Below are positions 34,653 to 43,504 of a stretch of DNA of 64,000 bases, in pieces (the first letter of the stretch is position 1; every line of letters begins with the position of its first letter). The translations under genes and the position numbers were made by a program. The stretch spans positions 34,799 to 98,798 of the forward strand of contig PAVS01000006.1 in assembly GCA_002713145.1 (NCBI GenBank), in the 5' to 3' direction. Source of the DNA: Halobacteriovoraceae bacterium. GTDB lineage: Bacteria; Bdellovibrionota; Bacteriovoracia; Bacteriovoracales; Bacteriovoracaceae. The notes under the pieces are model-generated. The model searched no databases, was not told the DNA's origin, and saw nothing but the letters and a program-made list of their open reading frames with translations.

Positions 34653-35530
34653 TTAAAAATTATCTCTTTCATTTCTTTAAAAGACTTATAGTCTTGAATC
34701 ACATCCTGCTTTTTTGATTTATTAAATTTCTCAACCACGGGGTCAATTTTAGTATAATGGAATGTGGTAAGAGAGATATTTTTTCTCTTACCAAATATGG
34801 CCTGCATGCTTTGTGTATGTTTTTCATGATCATCAGCAAAGATAATCCCTCTGGGATGAGTGTTTGTTTTTTTTAATAATGTCTTGAGCATGATACCCTT
34901 ATGTTGCCCAGAGCCCATGAAAATTCCATTCTGATAACTCACATCTCGTGATGTTTTTAAATCAGCGACGATGGCTTCATCTTTTGTGATACCGTAGGGT
35001 TTTAAATTATTAAGCTCATAAGGTCTATAGGTAGCTGCATAGCCATCTTTCGGGCCTATGGCCCTTTTTCTAAAGTCCATATTATTTTTTTTGATGACTC
35101 TTTGAGTAGCACTTCTAAACTCAGGACCTCTTGAGGTGAGTAAGATGACTTTGAAGCCTTTGTTTTGCAGATTATTCACGACTTTTACGACATGGTCATC
35201 AGAAGGGTTCATGTCTGAAAGTGCAAAGAGCTGGCCTTGGAGATCTAGAAATTCTCCCATTGAGGAAGTGATGCAAAAGTCGGGCATTTTCTTTTTACCG
35301 ATACAGTTTTCATATTGCCAGTTAAACCATTGATCACTTCCGAAGTTTTGAGGCATAGTCAAAAGAGTGTTGTCGATATCAAGGACGATTAAAACATTAT
35401 GGTGGCCAAAGCGATGCCCATATTCCAGTGCTTTTGTTTCTATTTCTTTAAATGAGTCTGTTGTGAGCTCTGTTGTCGTCTGAGCAAATGAAAAGTTTAT
35501 AAGTGAGTAAAGGAAGAGTATTTTTATCAT
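34649..35530 (-). CDS. Exported HAD-superfamily protein, DUF2608
   Basis: 293 residues with a signal peptide (ending SFAQ). HAD motif I is LIVLDIDNTLL (the two catalytic Asp). Motif II is ILLTSRGPEF (Thr/Ser). A Lys and a late IIFADDHEKH provide motifs III and IV. The order and the WFNWQYEN insertion match DUF2608, a family of secreted HAD-like proteins of unknown substrate. It should be a phosphatase acting outside the cytoplasm. Its stop overlaps the RND gene start by four bases. Confidence 0.9.
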   Translation of the reverse strand: MIKILFLYSLINFSFAQTTTELTTDSFKEIETKALEYGHRFGHHNVLIVLDIDNTLLTMPQNFGSDQWFNWQYENCIGKKKMPDFCITSSMGEFLDLQGQLFALSDMNPSDDHVVKVVNNLQNKGFKVILLTSRGPEFRSATQRVIKKNNMDFRKRAIGPKDGYAATYRPYELNNLKPYGITKDEAIVADLKTSRDVSYQNGIFMGSGQHKGIMLKTLLKKTNTHPRGIIFADDHEKHTQSMQAIFGKRKNISLTTFHYTKIDPVVEKFNKSKKQDVIQDYKSFKEMKEIIFK

Positions 35531-35544
35531 TGGGGTTCCTTGTT

Positions 35545-36144
35545 TTAATACTTAAACATAAACGAAGCACCAAAAGTTGAGTCTTGGGAAGTCTCAATAT
35601 CATCCCCTCTAAAGTGCATAGAGTAGAGGGTGAGTCCCGTGTTTTGAGAAAACCAAAGATTCATTCCATAAGCGAGTTGTAGGTAGTTGACGTCATAGGC
35701 TAGTATTTTTACGTTGCCATTAAACTCATCTTTTTCAATGTCAGCTTCATCTGTATTGACAATATTTATGCGAGCCGCTGTGAAAAGCTCGAACTCATTG
35801 GTAAAGGCAATAGAGGCAATTGTACCTAGATAATAAAATCGCGTGGATTCAGTCGAGCCATAACCTAAGTCAGTGGCGAGAGAAAAACCAGTTGGATTGT
35901 TGATAAAACTATATTTAAAAAATAATGCTGAAGTTGAGATGGCACCAAACTCCAAAAGAAATCCGGCATCAAAATTCTCAGTCACTCCTAAGCCAAATTT
36001 CAAATGATAAGTGGAATTAACATTTCCTACTTCAGATTGTAGTTTTCCAGCGCCATACGAGCGCCCCGATGTGTTCATGCTCATAGGAGCAAGAGAACAT
36101 GAATTCAAAAATACAACAAGGAGACATAAACTTAAAAACTTCAT
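35545..36144 (-). CDS. Outer-membrane beta-barrel-like lipoprotein
   Basis: 199 residues. A lipobox (LNSC, Cys about 16) is followed by a mature part made of alternating hydrophobic/polar beta strands with aromatic girdles (YHLKFGLGVTENFDAGFLLEFG and similar). It ends in Phe-Lys-Tyr, a terminal aromatic residue typical of outer-membrane barrels. It could be a small barrel of about eight strands. No family name is recognised. It starts one base overlapping the stop of the upstream EEP nuclease gene. Confidence 0.75.
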   Translation of the reverse strand: MKFLSLCLLVVFLNSCSLAPMSMNTSGRSYGAGKLQSEVGNVNSTYHLKFGLGVTENFDAGFLLEFGAISTSALFFKYSFINNPTGFSLATDLGYGSTESTRFYYLGTIASIAFTNEFELFTAARINIVNTDEADIEKDEFNGNVKILAYDVNYLQLAYGMNLWFSQNTGLTLYSMHFRGDDIETSQDSTFGASFMFKY

Positions 36145-37340
36145 TATAATTCAAACTCCCCATACAGAGGATAGTGATCACTTGCCATTTTATAGTTATA
36201 ATACATCTCTGGAATGAGAACCTGGCAGTTTTGATTATCTTTTTGATAGCTCACTTTTTTGTATTCCTTTACTTGTTCTTTGATTTTACTCTTTGCTGCT
36301 TGTTTACAACCGAGCTCAATTCTTTTCATTTTAGGCAGCATGATTTCCCCCTTAAGATGTTTGATATTTTTTGAGGTCACTATATAGTCCAGCATGAGCC
36401 TCATCGGACGGGGGGCGAAGTGAGAGCTTTCATTAGTGTAATTCATTTCTTTAAGTGGGATCCAAGGTTTTGTTTTGTTCAAGATGCGCTTCATGATAGA
36501 TGAGCCTTCCGAGTCTTTATCGTTGAAAGCTACATTGAAATCTCCTACAGCGATAAAGCGATCAGTGGTGTTAAGCGGCTGGTAATCCTGCAATTTAACT
36601 TCAAAATCAGTATTCCCAGTTAAGTACCATTCTAGAAAACGGAGTTGATCTGCATTTCTTTTGTCATTGATAGATTTTTTATTTCCAAAATGATAACTAG
36701 GGACCGTGTGTAGTAAAATAAAATGAAGCTTCTTACCATCCACATCTAATGTGATATCAGAAAAATTTTTATCAAAGAGTTTCATATCTTTTGGGATAGA
36801 TGCTCCATCAGGAGTTGCATAGCTATCAAAGTTAATGGCAGGATTAAAATCACGCCATAATAAATCTTTTATGATGACTTCTTTAACGATGGGAAACTGA
36901 CTGGCCCCACCGCTTGAGTACTGCCCTGGCATGACGCCAAAGTTAAGCTGGTCAGCATGCTCTCTTGCTTGGGGAGAATCTGAGTGAGTATAATAGGTGC
37001 CATCAGCCTTTGTTTTGGCATTTTCTCCCGTATTCGCTGGATGAAAGCTCGTATGAGATAAATGTTTAAGCTCAAGGAAACTTAAAAGCTTTTTTAAATT
37101 CTCACCCTTTGATTTAAAACTTTCATTGGGAATATTTATTAAATCATATTGCAGTTCATTGATGGAAAAGAGATTAAAATCTTTTTGTTGGGTGACTTTT
37201 TGGACAAAGAAAAGTTGTTCGTGCTTGGACTGAATTTTCGCGGAATCTAATTCTTTAATATTATAATGAAGTAACTTTATAGTGCTGGCGTTGAGTCCGG
37301 CCATACAAAGGATAGTTAACGCTATTAGTCTTAAAGCCAT
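36144..37340 (-). CDS. Exported endonuclease/exonuclease/phosphatase-family protein
   Basis: 398 residues with a signal peptide (ending LNAS). EEP core motifs appear in order: LLHYNIKEL (Asn), FSINELQYD (Glu), ILLHTVPSYH (His), AVGDFNVAFND (Asp-Asn) and ASDHYPLYGEF (Asp-His). It should be a metal-dependent nuclease or phosphodiesterase. I chose ATG 37340 with AGGAC 6 nt upstream; a start 20 codons earlier would precede the signal peptide with a polar leader. First gene of the nine-gene operon, divergent from htpX. Confidence 0.9.
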   Translation of the reverse strand: MALRLIALTILCMAGLNASTIKLLHYNIKELDSAKIQSKHEQLFFVQKVTQQKDFNLFSINELQYDLINIPNESFKSKGENLKKLLSFLELKHLSHTSFHPANTGENAKTKADGTYYTHSDSPQAREHADQLNFGVMPGQYSSGGASQFPIVKEVIIKDLLWRDFNPAINFDSYATPDGASIPKDMKLFDKNFSDITLDVDGKKLHFILLHTVPSYHFGNKKSINDKRNADQLRFLEWYLTGNTDFEVKLQDYQPLNTTDRFIAVGDFNVAFNDKDSEGSSIMKRILNKTKPWIPLKEMNYTNESSHFAPRPMRLMLDYIVTSKNIKHLKGEIMLPKMKRIELGCKQAAKSKIKEQVKEYKKVSYQKDNQNCQVLIPEMYYNYKMASDHYPLYGEFEL

Positions 37341-37403
37341 AGTGGTCCTATATGTTATTTGAATTATTACATTACTATCATATTTTATTTTAATTTTCAC
37401 GGG

Positions 37404-37431
37404 TTGACGAAGCTATTTTGGATATTATCTT
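37404..37431 (+). promoter_or_regulatory. Predicted htpX promoter
   Basis: TTGACG (37404-37409), 16-nt spacer, TATCTT (37426-37431), upstream of a normal AAGGAG leader for htpX. The -10 is only moderate. Confidence 0.35.
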
Positions 37432-37462
37432 ATAGTTGTAGTCTATATTTAAGGAGAAACAC

Positions 37463-38353
37463 ATGTTTAGACGTATTGGATTTTTTATTTTAATGAATGC
37501 TGCGGTATTGCTGACAGTATCTATTGTGCTTAACGTTCTAGGAGTTGGGAGTTATGTCACACAATATGGTCTAGATTATCAAAGCCTCATGATCTTCTGT
37601 CTCGTTTGGGGGATGGCCGGATCTTTTATTTCCCTTGCACTATCGAAATGGATGGCCAAGCGGATGATGGGTGTTCAAATTGTTGATGGGGATCCTCGTT
37701 ATGCTGGTCTCGTAAACACAGTCCACAGATTAGCTAAAGCTGCAAACTTACCAAAAATGCCGGAAGTTGGGATTTTCGACTCTCCAGAAGTCAACGCTTT
37801 TGCTACTGGACCTTCAAAATCCAATAGCCTTGTTGCTGTTTCAACTGGTCTTCTTCACAACATGCGTGATGATGAAGTAGAGGGAGTTCTTGGCCATGAA
37901 GTGGCCCATATTGCAAATGGTGACATGGTGACTATGACCCTTATCCAAGGTGTCGTAAACGCTTTTGTTATGTTCTTGGCCCGTGTTGCTGCCTTTGCCG
38001 TACAAAACGCATTGTCTAAAGATGAAGATTCACCTGTCGGAGGTTTTGCTTATTATGGAACTGTCATCGTTTTTGATATCCTTTTTGGATTTTTAGGAAT
38101 GTTTGTCACGGCATGGTTCTCACGAATGAGAGAGTACAGAGCTGATCAAGGGGGAGCGAAATTAGCTGGAAGAAGTAATATGGTTAATGCTCTTAAAAGA
38201 TTGCAAAGCCAATATGCTCAAGGTGTTTTTGATAAAAGAACAGAAGAGATGAATGCATTCAAAATCTCAAGTAAAGGGGGAGGGATCATGTCACTCATTT
38301 CAACTCACCCAAGATTAGAAGATAGAATTATTCGACTAGAAACAGGACGGTAA
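37463..38353 (+). CDS. htpX: Membrane zinc metalloprotease HtpX
   Basis: 296 residues with four membrane segments (two at the N-terminus, two after the active site). The M48 zinc motif is HEVAH in EGVLGHEVAHIANGDMVTM, and the third ligand Glu lies in REYRADQGGAKLAG. HtpX degrades misfolded inner-membrane proteins under envelope stress. The length fits the family exactly. AAGGAG precedes the ATG. The PLA2-like gene starts at the base after its stop, so the two are translated from one message. Confidence 0.97.
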   Translation: MFRRIGFFILMNAAVLLTVSIVLNVLGVGSYVTQYGLDYQSLMIFCLVWGMAGSFISLALSKWMAKRMMGVQIVDGDPRYAGLVNTVHRLAKAANLPKMPEVGIFDSPEVNAFATGPSKSNSLVAVSTGLLHNMRDDEVEGVLGHEVAHIANGDMVTMTLIQGVVNAFVMFLARVAAFAVQNALSKDEDSPVGGFAYYGTVIVFDILFGFLGMFVTAWFSRMREYRADQGGAKLAGRSNMVNALKRLQSQYAQGVFDKRTEEMNAFKISSKGGGIMSLISTHPRLEDRIIRLETGR

Positions 38354-38824
38354 TTGAAATACCTACTTTATATAAGTCTATTTATTTTTAGCTTTAGCTC
38401 AGTGGCAAATATTCCTGAGCTAAAGCCCTTTAAAACAGATTATTGCACCCTTTTTGTTGATGGAACACCTAATAGGCCTCATCTTTGGAGGCAATGTTGT
38501 TTTGAGCATGATCTGCGGTATTGGTTTGGTGGCCTTGCTTCAGACCAACTCAAAGCCGATAAACGACTCAAACAATGTGTGAGTAAAAGAGCGGGAGCGA
38601 CCATGGCCAATATCATGTATTATGCCATCAGGGCCGGTCATAATTCTCCTGTTAAGCATGAAACTCACTGGGGTTGGGGGTGGGATACGAACCAACGTGA
38701 TTTTTATCAACTATTATCTAATGAAGAAAAACTCTATATCACTCAAGAACTATACAAACTGCCCATCGACTCTGTTCTTCGTGATGAATTCGTTGAGTTT
38801 TATCAACTAAATGAGCTTCTTTAA
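38354..38824 (+). CDS. Exported phospholipase A2-like protein
   Basis: 156 residues with a signal peptide (ending SVA). The core has RQCCFEHDLRYWFGG (Cys48, Cys49, His52, Asp53), the CCxxHD signature of secreted phospholipase A2 enzymes with the His-Asp dyad, followed by Asp residues at 64 and 69 and a further Cys. PLA2 enzymes release fatty acid from position 2 of phospholipids. The start is TTG 38354, placed directly after the htpX stop, with AGGACGG inside the htpX end as Shine-Dalgarno. The association with the membrane-stress protease HtpX may mean envelope repair or attack; that is inference. Confidence 0.7.
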   Translation: MKYLLYISLFIFSFSSVANIPELKPFKTDYCTLFVDGTPNRPHLWRQCCFEHDLRYWFGGLASDQLKADKRLKQCVSKRAGATMANIMYYAIRAGHNSPVKHETHWGWGWDTNQRDFYQLLSNEEKLYITQELYKLPIDSVLRDEFVEFYQLNELL

Positions 38825-39181
38825 ATGATCTTTGAGTTGCTCGGGATTAAACGGTTTATCTAAAAAATAAATTGATGATCTATCTTCAATCAAATTTTTT
38901 GCTTCAGGAACATAGCCACTCAATATAATGGTAGGTGTTTGCTTATTTCGTGATGAACTTAGGTTTCTAAGATTATATAAAAATTCTGAACCAAGCATTT
39001 TTGGCATTTTATGGTCTGTTATGATGAGATTGTATTTTGTTTCCGTTATTTTAAGCAGAGCATCCATACTTTGTTGGCATGTATCTAGTTGTAGATCCAT
39101 CCCTTTTAAGTTGAGTTGAATAAAGTCTTTAAGTAGAAACAAAACCTCTTCTTCGTCGTCGATAATTAAAACTTTCTTCAT
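38807..39181 (-). CDS. Single-domain response regulator (receiver only)
   Basis: 124 residues comprising one receiver domain: acidic pair in LIIDDEEEV, phospho-acceptor Asp in LIITDHKMPKMLG, Thr/Ser in IILSGYVPEA and Lys in YFLDKPFNP. No output domain, so it would act by protein contact or as a phosphate relay. It starts four bases inside the end of the nitronate monooxygenase-like gene. Its 3' end overlaps the convergent PLA2-like gene by 18 bases. Confidence 0.93.
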   Translation of the reverse strand: MKKVLIIDDEEEVLFLLKDFIQLNLKGMDLQLDTCQQSMDALLKITETKYNLIITDHKMPKMLGSEFLYNLRNLSSSRNKQTPTIILSGYVPEAKNLIEDRSSIYFLDKPFNPEQLKDHLKKLI

Positions 39182-40125
39182 TCTTCCTCCAAAACTCTCT
39201 GCCTTGCTTGCTGGTACTCGGCCTGTATTTCAGATACCACATCTGAGACATTTGGGTAAGTTTTTATTAAACTGCATATTTGTCCAACTTCCAACTCACC
39301 ATTGTCGAGGTCTCCCTCTAGCATACCTAGTTTGGCTCTTCCTTTACCAAGGTGTTGTAGAAGAACATCTTTACTAGCACAATTATTTTCTAAGTCTTTT
39401 ATTTCTTCATAAAACTTATTTTTGAATAGACGAACTGGAACGAGGTTTTTCATCATTAGCATTGTGGCATTATGAGGCGCATGGGCCAATAATTCTTTAT
39501 AATTTTTATGTGCCGAACTCTCTTCTGTCATTAAAAAACGAGTGCCCATCTGTATCCCCTCAGCTCCAAGGGCAAGACCTGCTAAGACTGATCCACCAGT
39601 GGCAAAACCTCCAGCGGCAATGATAGGTATGTCCACTGCCTCAACACATTGAGGGATGAGCACGAGAGAGGTCGTTTCATCTCTACCATTATGCCCACCA
39701 GCTTCAAATCCTTCTACAATCACTGCGTCCACTCCAGCATCTTCGCATTTTTTTGCTAACTCTGGCGTGCTTGTGACATGAATAACTGTTTTCCCCTTTT
39801 CTTTTAAAAGTGAGGTGAATTTTTTTGGAGAGCCTGCACTGGTGATAAAGACTTGGATGTTATTTTTAAGTGCGACCTCAATTTGTTCTTCGATTTTTGA
39901 ATAAAGGAGCGGAAAATTAACTGCCAGCGGTTTGTCAGTGAGACTCTTTGCTTTTTTGATATGATAATCAAGAAGATCAGGCTGCATGCTACCGGCACCA
40001 ATAACACCCAAGCACCCAGCATTACTACTCGCAGCTGCCAGCTTTGCACCTGAAACCCAGACCATTCCTGCCTGAATGAGGGGTAATTCAATATTCAAAA
40101 GTTCTGTGAGTCTATTTTTTTTCAA
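39178..40125 (-). CDS. Nitronate monooxygenase / FabK-like flavoprotein
   Basis: 315 residues, cytoplasmic TIM-barrel FMN enzyme. Family signatures are LPLIQAGMVWVSGAKLAAASSNAG at the start, VIVEGFEAGGHNGRDE (conserved catalytic region), IIAAGGFATGGSVLAGLALGAEGIQMGTRFL (phosphate of FMN). The group includes nitronate monooxygenases and enoyl-ACP reductase FabK; sequence alone does not separate them here. Third-to-last gene of an mnmD-led operon: it starts two bases after the mnmD stop and overlaps the response regulator by four. Confidence 0.92.
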   Translation of the reverse strand: MKKNRLTELLNIELPLIQAGMVWVSGAKLAAASSNAGCLGVIGAGSMQPDLLDYHIKKAKSLTDKPLAVNFPLLYSKIEEQIEVALKNNIQVFITSAGSPKKFTSLLKEKGKTVIHVTSTPELAKKCEDAGVDAVIVEGFEAGGHNGRDETTSLVLIPQCVEAVDIPIIAAGGFATGGSVLAGLALGAEGIQMGTRFLMTEESSAHKNYKELLAHAPHNATMLMMKNLVPVRLFKNKFYEEIKDLENNCASKDVLLQHLGKGRAKLGMLEGDLDNGELEVGQICSLIKTYPNVSDVVSEIQAEYQQARQRVLEEE

Positions 40126-40127
40126 GT

Positions 40128-40877
40128 TTATCCTCTCAATACATATTCATGATAGTTATTATCTGTAAGTTCTGGAGCAGGAGATCTTTGTAAATGATCA
40201 AGAATTTCTTGATCACTCTCGCCGGCAAGTGTTGCTCGCGTGGATGATCTTTTGGGCCCAAACTTTTCTCCTTTGCGAACTTTCCAACCTGCACAGAGTA
40301 AAGATTTGCGAATAGAACTCGAAGAAGAGTAGGTGCTCAATATCGCCTCTGGTGTGACGACTTGACCGAGGTCTTTAAACCATTCAGTTGTCCAAAGAAT
40401 AGCGTTTCTTTTGGGCGAAAAGGCATCTTGGTAAACACAATCAAACTTTAAATTATCCTGCTTTATCTTTTTGATACTTTGACGTGCATCACCTCTCCAA
40501 CAAGTAAGCTGAAATGATTCACCCTTTACTTGGAAAAAGTCATTTGTTTGTTCAAAACTTAGATTTCTTTTTTTACAAAAATAAATAAATAACTCATCAT
40601 CTATTTCAAAGCTATGAAAATGAAGATAACACTTATAGCCGGTACATGTGCTTAAAGTCTCTTCGAAACCGAGTCCTGTTCCAAAGCCTACTTCTAGTAC
40701 AAAAATTTCCTTTTTTTGCTCTGCAAGTTCAGGGACGGCGCAACCTTGGATATAATGAAGCTTAGTTTCTGATCTTGCACCAGAGGTTGAGTGACAAGCT
40801 TCATTAAACTTCTTAGAAAAAAGCGTGGTCGACCCATCCTCCGTTTGGATAATTTTGTACTGGCTTAGTTGGTCCAT
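40128..40877 (-). CDS. mnmD: tRNA 5-methylaminomethyl-2-thiouridine methyltransferase MnmD
   Basis: 249 residues. Matches the methyltransferase half of MnmC as a stand-alone enzyme. It opens with TEDGSTTLFSKKFNEACHSTSGA, typical of the family, followed by the SAM-binding LEVGFGTGLGFEET and the catalytic-region motif DCVYQDAFSPKRNAILWT. It should methylate the wobble uridine of certain tRNAs. No oxidase half is fused. I chose ATG 40877 because the alternative ATG at 40895 lies within a probable -10 element (TACAAT, minus strand) of this gene. Divergent from the methyltransferase at 40914 with 36 bases between. Confidence 0.85.
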   Translation of the reverse strand: MDQLSQYKIIQTEDGSTTLFSKKFNEACHSTSGARSETKLHYIQGCAVPELAEQKKEIFVLEVGFGTGLGFEETLSTCTGYKCYLHFHSFEIDDELFIYFCKKRNLSFEQTNDFFQVKGESFQLTCWRGDARQSIKKIKQDNLKFDCVYQDAFSPKRNAILWTTEWFKDLGQVVTPEAILSTYSSSSSIRKSLLCAGWKVRKGEKFGPKRSSTRATLAGESDQEILDHLQRSPAPELTDNNYHEYVLRG

Positions 40878-40879
40878 TC

Positions 40880-40907
40880 TTGAATAATACCTCATTGTAG
40901 CTAGAAT
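40880..40907 (+). promoter_or_regulatory. Predicted promoter giving a leaderless methyltransferase mRNA
   Basis: TTGAAT (40880-40885), 16-nt spacer, TAGAAT (40902-40907), then exactly 6 nt to ATG 40914. It overlaps the promoter region of the divergent mnmD. Confidence 0.5.
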
Positions 40908-40913
40908 GAATAT

Positions 40914-41684
40914 ATGAAGTTCTCTAAGAAAGATCTATTTGATCAAGCATATACTCGTTTTACACCGGATGTTCTCCAAGGAGAGAGCATTAAAAAATAT
41001 ATAAAAGATAACAACCAAAGCTTAGTTAAATTTATTAAATCTTATTTTCAACAATTTGGTGGGACTGAGCAATTACGTGGACGTCATATTTTAGAAGTGG
41101 GGTGTGGACATGGGGGTTGTCTTCACTTTCTGGCCGAACAGACAGATAAATTGTATGGCATTGATCTCAGTGAGCTTGCCATCACTCAGGCTAGACAACT
41201 GGCCAAAGAAGCTCAGCTTAATATTAACTTTTTAGATGCGGATATTACTAAAGGTATTGAATTCAATCAGACCTTCAAACTGATCGTTGACTCCCATCTT
41301 TATCACTGCCTTACAGATAAAGAAGAAAGAAAGGAATACCTGAGTTTTCTGCATAAGCACTTGGATGACGATGGGGTGGTTCTCATTGAAACAATGACTT
41401 ATAACGAAAATATTCGGGAGCCTCTGGATTTTGAACTCTGTGAAGATTATATTTTATGGCAAAACATCCAAGGCCAGAGGTATCCTACCAGACGTATTCT
41501 TCCTTCGATAGAGATAGAAAAAGAAATTAAACAAAGCCAACTTAAGATCAAAACTTTTTTCTATCATGACGAACTTTCCTTCCAAGTGTTTCCTCATATA
41601 GAAAATTATCCGGAGTTTAGACTGCCTAAAACGATCAGGTTATCTTTAGAAAAAGACTCATTTTTCTTATTTGATAATAAATGA
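40914..41684 (+). CDS. SAM-dependent methyltransferase
   Basis: 256 residues, class I methyltransferase. SAM motif I is HILEVGCGHGGCLHFL (about 59-74), followed by the acidic LYGIDLSE (motif II) and DADI (motif III). The post-motif IV region is IVDSHLYHCLTD. The substrate is not evident; the C-terminal 80 residues are distinct. No Shine-Dalgarno is present before the ATG; a -10 hexamer lies 6 nt upstream. Shares a very short divergent region with mnmD. Confidence 0.88.
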   Translation: MKFSKKDLFDQAYTRFTPDVLQGESIKKYIKDNNQSLVKFIKSYFQQFGGTEQLRGRHILEVGCGHGGCLHFLAEQTDKLYGIDLSELAITQARQLAKEAQLNINFLDADITKGIEFNQTFKLIVDSHLYHCLTDKEERKEYLSFLHKHLDDDGVVLIETMTYNENIREPLDFELCEDYILWQNIQGQRYPTRRILPSIEIEKEIKQSQLKIKTFFYHDELSFQVFPHIENYPEFRLPKTIRLSLEKDSFFLFDNK

Positions 41685-41729
41685 ACATCTATTAGAATAA
41701 ATTCAAATCAATTATTTAAGGAGTTGTCC

Positions 41730-43406
41730 ATGAGCTATCCTTGGTATTCTAGTTATCAAGAGGGTGTACCCCAAGAAATAAATCTCAATGAATATTCATC
41801 GATTGTGGATGTGCTTGAGCAATCTTTTAAAAACTATAGTAGTCGAAAGGCATTTAGCTGTATGGGAAAGTCTTTTACCTATAGTGAAATTGATGAATTA
41901 AGTCGCAAGTTTGCTTCTTATCTTCAAAATGATCTGGGACTTAAAAAGGGTGCGACAGTAGCACTTATGATGCCCAATATTTTACAGTATCCAATCGCTC
42001 TCTTCGGAGCACTGAGAGCTGGGATGGTTATAGCCAATGTTAACCCTCTTTATACTGACAGAGAGTTAGAGCACCAACTCAACGATTCCAATGCTGAAGT
42101 TATTATCATTTTCAAAAACTCTTGTCATATTTTACAAAAAATTAAAAGCAGAACAAATGTCAAGCATATCATTGTCACGGGTATTGGAGATCTCTTAGGC
42201 TTTCCAAAGTCTTTGATCGTAAATTTTGTTATTGAGAAAGTGAAAAAAATGGTGCCTGCATGGGATATCGAAGGATATAAGTCTTTTAATGATGTACTTG
42301 CTGCAGGAAAAGCTGAAAACTTTAAACCAGTCGAGCTTAATCATAATGATGTCGCATTTTTACAATACACTGGTGGAACAACTGGTGTGGCCAAAGGTGC
42401 GATTCTGACTCATGGGAATATCGTTGCGAATATGATTCAGGCTAGAGCATGGATTAAACCTGTGATCACCGATAATGAAATCATCATTACTCCGCTTCCT
42501 CTTTATCATATCTTTTCTTTGACTGCGAACTGCTTTGTCTTTAGTTCGGTGGGAGCTGAAAATATTCTTATTACAAACCCAAGAGACATTCCTGGTTTCG
42601 TTAAAGAACTAACGAAACATAAATTTACTTCTATCACAGGAGTTAACACTCTTTTTAATGCCCTCCTTAATAACGAAGATTTTAGAAATTTAGATTTCTC
42701 ATCTCTAAAGCTAGCTCTTGGTGGGGGGATGGCTGTTCAAAAAGCCGTGGCACAAAAGTGGAAAGAAGTTACAGGCAAGCCTTTGATTGAAGCCTATGGG
42801 CTTACGGAAACGTCCCCTGCTGCTTGTATCAACCCTCTTGATATCCCAGAGTATAATGGAATGATTGGGGTTCCTATTTCTTCAACCATTGTTAAAATTT
42901 TAGATGATGATGGTAATGAAGTTGCAAGTGGGGAGAGTGGAGAGTTAGCGATCAAAGGGCCGCAAGTGATGAGCGGTTATTACAATCGTCAAGATGAAAC
43001 AGATAAAGTCATGACCAAAGATGGGTTTTTCAAAACCGGTGATATCGCCATTATGGACGAAAAAGGATTCTTTAAAATCGTTGATCGTAAAAAAGATATG
43101 ATTTTAGTTTCTGGATTCAATGTTTATCCTAACGAAGTTGAAGATGCAGTTGTCGGCCATCCTGATATCACAGAAGCAGCGGCCATTGGTGTGCCTTGCG
43201 AGAAGTCCGGTGAAGTCGTAAAACTTTTCGTCGTTAAATCAAATAAATCACTGACGGAAGACGATGTTATTTCTCACTGCAGAACCGTTCTTACCGGTTA
43301 TAAAATTCCAAAATTTGTCGAGTTTAGAGATGAGCTTCCTAAAAGTAATGTTGGGAAAATTCTCAGAAAAGACCTTCGTAACGAAGAAAAAGCAAAAGTA
43401 TCATAA
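41730..43406 (+). CDS. fadD: Long-chain fatty-acid-CoA ligase
   Basis: 558 residues, ANL-family adenylate-forming enzyme. The AMP-binding P-loop is YTGGTTGVAKGAILTH, followed by AYGLTETSPA, GDIAIMDEKGFFKIVDRKKDMILVSGFNVYPNEVE (the FACS signature) and the catalytic Lys in KSNVGKILRK. It activates fatty acids to acyl-CoA for beta-oxidation or phospholipid synthesis, which suits a cell living on host lipids. I chose ATG 41730, with AAGGAG 6 nt upstream, over a TTG two codons earlier. Confidence 0.94.
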   Translation: MSYPWYSSYQEGVPQEINLNEYSSIVDVLEQSFKNYSSRKAFSCMGKSFTYSEIDELSRKFASYLQNDLGLKKGATVALMMPNILQYPIALFGALRAGMVIANVNPLYTDRELEHQLNDSNAEVIIIFKNSCHILQKIKSRTNVKHIIVTGIGDLLGFPKSLIVNFVIEKVKKMVPAWDIEGYKSFNDVLAAGKAENFKPVELNHNDVAFLQYTGGTTGVAKGAILTHGNIVANMIQARAWIKPVITDNEIIITPLPLYHIFSLTANCFVFSSVGAENILITNPRDIPGFVKELTKHKFTSITGVNTLFNALLNNEDFRNLDFSSLKLALGGGMAVQKAVAQKWKEVTGKPLIEAYGLTETSPAACINPLDIPEYNGMIGVPISSTIVKILDDDGNEVASGESGELAIKGPQVMSGYYNRQDETDKVMTKDGFFKTGDIAIMDEKGFFKIVDRKKDMILVSGFNVYPNEVEDAVVGHPDITEAAAIGVPCEKSGEVVKLFVVKSNKSLTEDDVISHCRTVLTGYKIPKFVEFRDELPKSNVGKILRKDLRNEEKAKVS

Positions 43407-43487
43407 ATAGGCTGAATAAGTGGTCATGGGGTTAGGGCATAAATTGCTGTAATCCCGTGATAACTTCCTTCAAATTCCAATTTCAGT

Positions 43488-43493
43488 TATAAT
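43488..43493 (+). promoter_or_regulatory. Possible -10 element with a very short leader
   Basis: TATAAT lies 11 nt before ATG 43505, with no Shine-Dalgarno between. A TTCCTT 17 nt upstream is a poor -35. The leader would be only about 4-5 nt. Confidence 0.35.
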
Positions 43494-43504
43494 AAATAGC
43501 TGAA

